Assembly (NCBI GenBank): GCA_963800325.1 | Contig: CAWDAQ010000005.1 | Span: 806,001-870,000 of the forward strand | Direction of reading: 5' to 3' | From: CAWDAQ01 sp963800325 | GTDB lineage: Bacteria > Actinomycetota > Actinomycetes > Actinomycetales > Dermatophilaceae | Length of the DNA: 64,000 nt | Part shown: positions 60,240-64,000 of the stretch, in pieces | How the letters are laid out: every line of letters begins with the position of its first letter | Position numbering within the stretch: position 1 is the first letter of the stretch | Notes under the pieces: model-generated | What the model saw: the letters and a program-made list of their open reading frames with translations, nothing else | What the model was told of the DNA's origin: nothing | Database searches by the model: none | Made by a program: the position numbers and the translations under genes

Positions 60240-61292
60240 ATGAGCTGGTGGCGGCGCAGGGGCCCCGGGGGCCTCGGCGGCCCCGCGGGCCGCGGCGGAC
60301 GGGCCGGCCGGATGACCCGCGGCGGCCGGCCCCCGGGACGGGTGCGCCGGCACCGCCGCGCGACCGACGGCCCGCGCGACGGCGCGCTCCCCATGCTCAG
60401 CCGGGAGCAGGCCGCCCGGTTCACGACCCTCGCCCGGCAGGCGTTCGCGCAGGCGGGCCTGGAGACGACGATCGAGCACGGCTCGCTGCAGGCGCTCGAC
60501 GGACAGCGGCTCGGCCTGACGAACATCGCCCACGCCGCCGCCCGCGTCCGGGAGCGGGACTGGCCGCGGCTGCTCGCCGACCACGCCCGGGTCATGGCGC
60601 TCGCGACGAACGAGCCCGACCCGAGCAGCCTGGACGAGGTCGCCGACCGGGTCTACCTCCGGCTCGTCACCCCCGGCGAGCTCACCACTCGGCCCGAGGT
60701 CGCCCTCGAGCTCGACGGCGACCTGCTCGCCGTGCCCGCGATCGACTACCCCGAGCACGTCAAGGCGATCACCGCGCGGTCCGCGGTCGACCAGATCGGC
60801 GGCTGGGTCCGGGTGCAGGAGCGCGGGCTGGCGAACCTCCGCTCGCTCGACGCCGAGGAGACCGGCTCGCTGCCGGGCGAGGACGACGGCGGCTCGGTCC
60901 TGCTCAGCCTCGGCGGCTTCTTCAACGCCAGTCGGGCGCTCGTCCTCGACAGCGTCCTCACCCGGGACTTCCGGATCGAGCAGCCGCAGCACGGGGTGCT
61001 GCTCGTCGCCCCGAACCGACACCTGCTCGCGCTGCACCCGCTCACGGGGCCGGACTGCCTGGACGCGGTACGCCGGCTCTACGCGATCGCGCAGGGCGAG
61101 AGCGACCAGCCGGGCGCACTCAGCGGGCACGTCTGGTTCTGGCGCGACGGGGAGCTGAGCCAGATCAGCCGGCGGACCGAGGCGGGCACGGTCGCGGTCG
61201 AGGCCTCCGGCGGGTTCGGACGGGCCCTCGACGAGCTCGGCCTGCTCGGCGGGGACGACGACCCCGACGACCCGGACGACCCCGACCTCTGA
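60240..61292 (+). CDS. Hypothetical protein with Arg/Gly-rich N-terminus
   Basis: A protein of up to 350 aa. About 50 Arg/Gly/Pro-rich residues precede a folded domain that begins at a second possible start (LSREQAARFTTLARQAFAQA). The fold has alternating strands (RPEVALELDGDLLAVPAID, GVLLVAPNRHLLALHPLTG) and weakly resembles DUF1444 proteins; I would not insist. The C-terminus is acidic (GGDDDPDDPDDPDL). There is no signal peptide. ATG at 60240 is used; GTG at 60234 and the internal ATG at 60393 are alternatives. Confidence 0.7.
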   Translation: MSWWRRRGPGGLGGPAGRGGRAGRMTRGGRPPGRVRRHRRATDGPRDGALPMLSREQAARFTTLARQAFAQAGLETTIEHGSLQALDGQRLGLTNIAHAAARVRERDWPRLLADHARVMALATNEPDPSSLDEVADRVYLRLVTPGELTTRPEVALELDGDLLAVPAIDYPEHVKAITARSAVDQIGGWVRVQERGLANLRSLDAEETGSLPGEDDGGSVLLSLGGFFNASRALVLDSVLTRDFRIEQPQHGVLLVAPNRHLLALHPLTGPDCLDAVRRLYAIAQGESDQPGALSGHVWFWRDGELSQISRRTEAGTVAVEASGGFGRALDELGLLGGDDDPDDPDDPDL

Positions 61293-61313
61293 CCTGCCCC
61301 TCCCCTACCCCCA

Positions 61314-61339
61314 CCCTCCCGTTGCGGACTACGGGAGGG
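61314..61339. terminator. Bidirectional hairpin between convergent genes
   Basis: A 9-bp stem (CCCTCCCGT/ACGGGAGGG) with an 8-nt loop, flanked by C-rich and G-rich runs, between the hypothetical gene and murB. Confidence 0.6.
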
Positions 61340-61356
61340 GGTTATCGGGGGGTGGG

Positions 61357-62430
61357 TCAGAGGTCGAGGCCGACGAGGACGGGCTCGTTGACGAGGGTGA
61401 CGCCGAAGGTGCGCCGGACGCCGTCGCGGACCTCGCGGGCGAGGGCGACGACGTCCGCGGCCCGCGCCGAGCCGCGGTTGGTCAGGGCGAGGGTGTGCTT
61501 GCCCGAGAGGGCCGCCGGGCCGGGCGACCCGTGGCCCTTGCCGAACCCGGCCCGGTCGATGAGCCAGGCCGCACTGGTCTTCACGGTGCCGTCCTCGGCC
61601 GGGAAGCGGGGCGGGGCGGGGGACCCGGCGCCGAGAACCTCGGCGGCGCGGGCCTCGAGCGCGGCGAAGTCGCCTGCGGAGAGGACCGGGTTTGTGAAGA
61701 ACGACCCGCAGCTCCACGTGTCGTGGTCCTCCGGGTCGAGCACCATGCCGCGGCGGCGACGCTGCTCGAGGACGGCCGCGCGGGCCTGGTCCAGCGGCAC
61801 CCGCTCCCCCACCGCGACGCCGAGGCCGGCGGCGAGGTCGGCGTAGCCGACCGGCTGGGACATCTCGGTCGGCCGGAGCTGGAAGAGGACGTCGAGCACG
61901 ACGTACCGGTCGGTGCCCTTGAACCGGGAGTGGCGGTAGGTGAACCGGCAGTCACCGTTCGCGAAGGTGCGCGCCCTCGCCTGCTCGCGGTCCCACACCC
62001 GCACCGAGGCGATGGTCTGGGCCACCTCCTGGCCGTAGGCACCGACGTTCTGGATCGGGGTCGAGCCGGTCGCCCCGGGGATCCCGGAGAGCGCCTCGAT
62101 GCCCGACCAGCCCTCCTCGACGGCGCGGGCGACGAGCGCGTCCCAGCTCTCGCCCGCGGCGACCCGGACGCTGACGCCGCCGCACGCGTCGGCGGACTCG
62201 ACCTCGACCCCGCGCGTCGCGACCCGGACCACGGTGCCGGGCACGCCCTCGTCGGCGACGACGAGGTTGGACCCGCCGGAGAGGACGAGCAGCGGCGCGT
62301 CGGCCTCGTCGACCTCGCGGACGGCGTCGACGAGCTCGTCGGTGGTCCGGGCGGTGACGAGGCGCTCGGCCGGGCCCCCGACCCGCATCGTCGTCAGCCC
62401 GGCCAGCGCCACCCCGAACTCGGCCTCCAT
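61357..62430 (-). CDS. murB: UDP-N-acetylenolpyruvoylglucosamine reductase
   Basis: A 357-aa flavoenzyme that completes UDP-MurNAc for peptidoglycan. The FAD site includes VLSGGSNLVVADEG and LSGIPGATGSTPIQNVGAYG. The catalytic Ser is in CGSFFTNP and Glu in NEPVLVGL. It resembles the longer type I group (with the YRHSRFK loop). Its ATG overlaps the stop of hadB (TGATG), so it is translated as part of the had operon. Confidence 0.96.
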   Translation of the reverse strand: MEAEFGVALAGLTTMRVGGPAERLVTARTTDELVDAVREVDEADAPLLVLSGGSNLVVADEGVPGTVVRVATRGVEVESADACGGVSVRVAAGESWDALVARAVEEGWSGIEALSGIPGATGSTPIQNVGAYGQEVAQTIASVRVWDREQARARTFANGDCRFTYRHSRFKGTDRYVVLDVLFQLRPTEMSQPVGYADLAAGLGVAVGERVPLDQARAAVLEQRRRRGMVLDPEDHDTWSCGSFFTNPVLSAGDFAALEARAAEVLGAGSPAPPRFPAEDGTVKTSAAWLIDRAGFGKGHGSPGPAALSGKHTLALTNRGSARAADVVALAREVRDGVRRTFGVTLVNEPVLVGLDL

Positions 62431-62855
62431 CAGTCGAGCTGGACGACCGCGCGGCAGCGGCCGAGGACCTTCTGCCCGTCGCACGTCGCGGTGAGCTCGA
62501 CCCCGGCCCGACCGGCCTCGGCGTCGAGGGAGGTCACCCGGCCGGAGAGGACGACGTCGGCGCCGCCGTCGTGCGGGACGACGACCGGCTTGGTGAACCG
62601 GGTGCCGTACTCGAGGACCCGTCCGGCCTCCCCGGCCCAGTCGGCGACGAACGTCCCGCCGACGCCCATCGTCCACATCCCGTGGGCGATGACGTCCGGC
62701 AGCCCGACCGAGGTCGCGGTCCGCTCGTCCCAGTGGATCGGGTTGCGGTCCAGCGACGCCCCGGCGTACCGGACGAGGGTGGCGCGGTCGACGTGGACGG
62801 TGCGCTCGGGCAGGGCCTGGCCCACCGTGGTGTCTGCGGCGCGGCGCACGGCCAT
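62430..62855 (-). CDS. hadB: MaoC-like (3R)-hydroxyacyl dehydratase subunit, HadB type
   Basis: A 141-aa hot-dog protein. The hydratase motif is complete: YAGASLDRNPIHWDERTA and IAHGMWTMG, with the Asp-His pair. It would act in fatty acid elongation (FAS II) with the subunit encoded just before. ATG at 62855 is supported by GGGGAGGGGAG 5 nt upstream; a GTG at 62861 overlaps the stop of hadA. Confidence 0.88.
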   Translation of the reverse strand: MAVRRAADTTVGQALPERTVHVDRATLVRYAGASLDRNPIHWDERTATSVGLPDVIAHGMWTMGVGGTFVADWAGEAGRVLEYGTRFTKPVVVPHDGGADVVLSGRVTSLDAEAGRAGVELTATCDGQKVLGRCRAVVQLD

Positions 62856-62857
62856 GC

Positions 62858-63304
62858 TCACTCCCCTCCCCGGACGACGATCGTCGACGTCGCCGTGCAC
62901 AGCGGCTCGCCGTCGACGGTGGCGAGCTCGCTGCGGGTCGTGACCATCGCGTGCCCCCCGGCCTCCCGGATGCCGTCGACGACGAGGGTCGCGGTCACCT
63001 CGTCGCCCGCGGTGAGCGGGCGGTGGTGGACGAACCTCTGCTCGCCGTGGACCACCCGGGAGAAGTCGATGCCCGCCTCGGGGTCGGCGACGAGCTGGGC
63101 GTCGCACTGCTGCGCGATGAGCACGGCGAACGTCGGTGGCGCGATGACGTCCCGGTGGCCCGCCGCCCGGGCGGCGCCGACGTCGGTGTGGACCGGGTCC
63201 GTCGACCCGACTGCGGCGGCGAACTCCGCGATCTTCGCGCGGCCGACGGAGTACGGCGCGGTGGGCGGGTACGTGCGCCCCGCGAACTCGGCGTTGACTG
63301 GCAT
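62858..63304 (-). CDS. hadA: MaoC N-terminal-like dehydratase subunit, HadA type
   Basis: A 148-aa hot-dog protein of the FAS1/MaoC N-terminal group: STDPVHTDVGAARAAGHRD and VIAPPTFAVLIAQQ, and VVHGEQRFVHHRPLTAGDEV. It lacks the full hydratase Asp/His arrangement and is thought to bind acyl chains beside HadB. The gene order rpmG-hadA-hadB follows other actinobacteria; no hadC is seen. ATG at 63304 has a TAGGGT hexamer 7 nt upstream. Confidence 0.88.
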   Translation of the reverse strand: MPVNAEFAGRTYPPTAPYSVGRAKIAEFAAAVGSTDPVHTDVGAARAAGHRDVIAPPTFAVLIAQQCDAQLVADPEAGIDFSRVVHGEQRFVHHRPLTAGDEVTATLVVDGIREAGGHAMVTTRSELATVDGEPLCTATSTIVVRGGE

Positions 63305-63311
63305 GCCCGTC

Positions 63312-63317
63312 ACCCTA
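63312..63317 (-). promoter_or_regulatory. Putative -10 box of hadA-hadB-murB (TAGGGT)
   Basis: TAGGGT on the minus strand lies 7 nt before the hadA ATG, predicting a leaderless operon mRNA independent of rpmG. Confidence 0.45.
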
Positions 63318-63368
63318 CCGACCGGCCCCGCCGGCCCGGGTGGCGCTGCCCCCGCCCCGGGAACGACC

Positions 63369-63539
63369 TCAGCGGGTCTCGCGGTGCGGGGTGTGCTTGC
63401 GGCAGCGCGGGCAGAACTTGGCCAGCTCGAGCCGGTCGGGGTCGTTCCGGCGGTTCTTCTTCGTGATGTAGTTGCGCTCCTTGCACTCCGTGCACGCCAG
63501 GGTGATCTTCGGGCGGACGTCGGCGCTCTTCGTGGCCAC
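63369..63539 (-). CDS. rpmG: 50S ribosomal protein L33 (zinc form)
   Basis: A 56-aa L33 with zinc ligands Cys16/Cys19 (CTEC) and Cys43/Cys46 (CPRC), plus the NYITKKNRRNDPDRLELAKF core. The start is GTG at 63539. It lies between tRNA-Met and hadA, the standard actinobacterial context. Confidence 0.96.
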   Translation of the reverse strand: MATKSADVRPKITLACTECKERNYITKKNRRNDPDRLELAKFCPRCRKHTPHRETR

Positions 63540-63664
63540 GGGGCAACCTGCTCTCGAAACTGGTGGCGGATGTGCTCTCTGCTGCCGGTCTCGCCGCTCG
63601 GGCGGGTGGGCAGCAACCGGCTCAACAGCGTACGCGACCCCCGTGTTCCCGGGAAATCGCCGTG

Positions 63665-63738
63665 TAGCGGGGGCGGGACTCGATCCCGCGACCTCACGAT
63701 TATGAGTCGTGCGCTCTAACCAGCTGAGCTACCCCGCC
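63665..63738 (-). tRNA. tRNA-Met (CAT)
   Basis: A 74-nt cloverleaf. The acceptor GGCGGGG/CCCCGCT has a G-U at pair 1; the anticodon loop CTCATAA gives CAT; D-loop AGCTGGTTAGAG. The CAT anticodon could also be lysidine-modified Ile2, but position after tRNA-Thr favours elongator Met. Confidence 0.93.
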
Positions 63739-63782
63739 TCGGACCCACGGCCGGGACCGGAGCGGTCCCGCCGAAGGGCCTG

Positions 63783-63855
63783 AGCCCCAGTAGGGAATCG
63801 AACCCTAGACCTTTTCCTTACCATGGAAACGCTCTGCCGACTGAGCTACTGGGGC
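63783..63855 (-). tRNA. tRNA-Thr (GGT)
   Basis: A 73-nt cloverleaf. The acceptor GCCCCAG/CTGGGGC pairs fully; anticodon stem TTTCC/GGAAA with loop ATGGTAA gives GGT; T-arm CTAGGGTTCGATTCCCTA. Discriminator U. Confidence 0.96.
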
Positions 63856-63900
63856 GCGCCGTCGCGGGCGGCCGGAACCACCCGAAGAGGTGCGAGCGAG

Positions 63901-63929
63901 ACACTACACGGTCCCCGCGCCCCGACGAA
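63901..63929 (-). promoter_or_regulatory. tRNA-Thr-tRNA-Met promoter
   Basis: On the minus strand TTCGTC (63929-63924) and TAGTGT (63906-63901) are 17 nt apart, with CGATTTTCGTC around the -35. It would start transcription near 63894, about 40 nt before tRNA-Thr. Confidence 0.4.
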
Positions 63930-63972
63930 AATCGGCTCCGGGCCTCCCCCGCCGCGGCGTCAGGGGGCCTCG

Positions 63973-64000
63973 CTAGTGCTCCAGCACGGCGTGCAGGAAC
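63973..64000 (-). CDS. Partial CDS, C-terminal end only
   Basis: A minus-strand frame enters from the right edge and ends at TAG (63975-63973), giving the protein-like end FLHAVLEH. Nine codons cannot identify the gene; it is mentioned so that the edge is not read as empty. Confidence 0.3.

Noticed and set aside
63665..63855. Attachment site for an integrative element at the tRNA pair
   Set aside because: No integrase gene or repeated tRNA 3' end is seen within the window; the flanks are conserved core genes.

Overview
The window is a high-GC (about 70% or more by eye) actinobacterial chromosome segment. The gene content and order suggest Micrococcales, perhaps an Intrasporangiaceae-type genome; the family assignment is inference from synteny. 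There are no rRNA genes, CRISPR arrays or insertion sequences.

Left third (1-20807): a degraded gene edge at 1-536, then housekeeping genes: ychF, a Nudix hydrolase, rmuC, a small membrane protein, the divergent ispH / xseA-xseB pair, a DUF4245 protein, a glpX - sugar kinase - carbonic anhydrase operon, a class F sortase coupled to a CHRD-domain cell-surface protein, glmM, rpsI-rplM, an HTH regulator coupled to an MFS exporter, truA, and a beta-phosphoglucomutase / GH65 phosphorylase pair for disaccharide use.

Centre (20918-57057): almost every gene is on the minus strand. This is the merged alpha (rplQ-rpoA-rpsD-rpsK-rpsM-rpmJ-infA), spc (map-adk-secY to rplN), S10 (rpsQ to rpsJ), str (tuf-fusA-rpsG-rpsL) and beta (rpoC-rpoB-rplL-rplJ-rplA-rplK-nusG-secE-tRNA-Trp) clusters. 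The only interruptions are a lactate 2-monooxygenase-like gene and an HU gene. GC-rich hairpins sit at many gene junctions. Recognisable promoters precede rplM, infA, rpsJ, rpsL, rpoB and rplJ.

Right end (57200-64000): an aspartate aminotransferase (subgroup Ic type), a DUF5709 protein, an adenosine deaminase-like enzyme, an unknown protein, a convergent murB-hadB-hadA operon, rpmG and tRNA-Met/tRNA-Thr.

Three regulatory patterns stand out. Many single genes have a -10-like hexamer exactly 6-7 nt before the start codon, so they are probably leaderless. Translation-machinery promoters share an extended -35 of the form GATTTGGnC. The S10 and str operons each have a predicted leader of about 265 nt carrying an identical bipartite 25-nt element (two 10-mers, 5-nt spacer), which no annotated feature explains. 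That element and a 29-bp perfect palindrome before infA are the best candidates for something undescribed; the protein-coding content is mostly conserved core genome.
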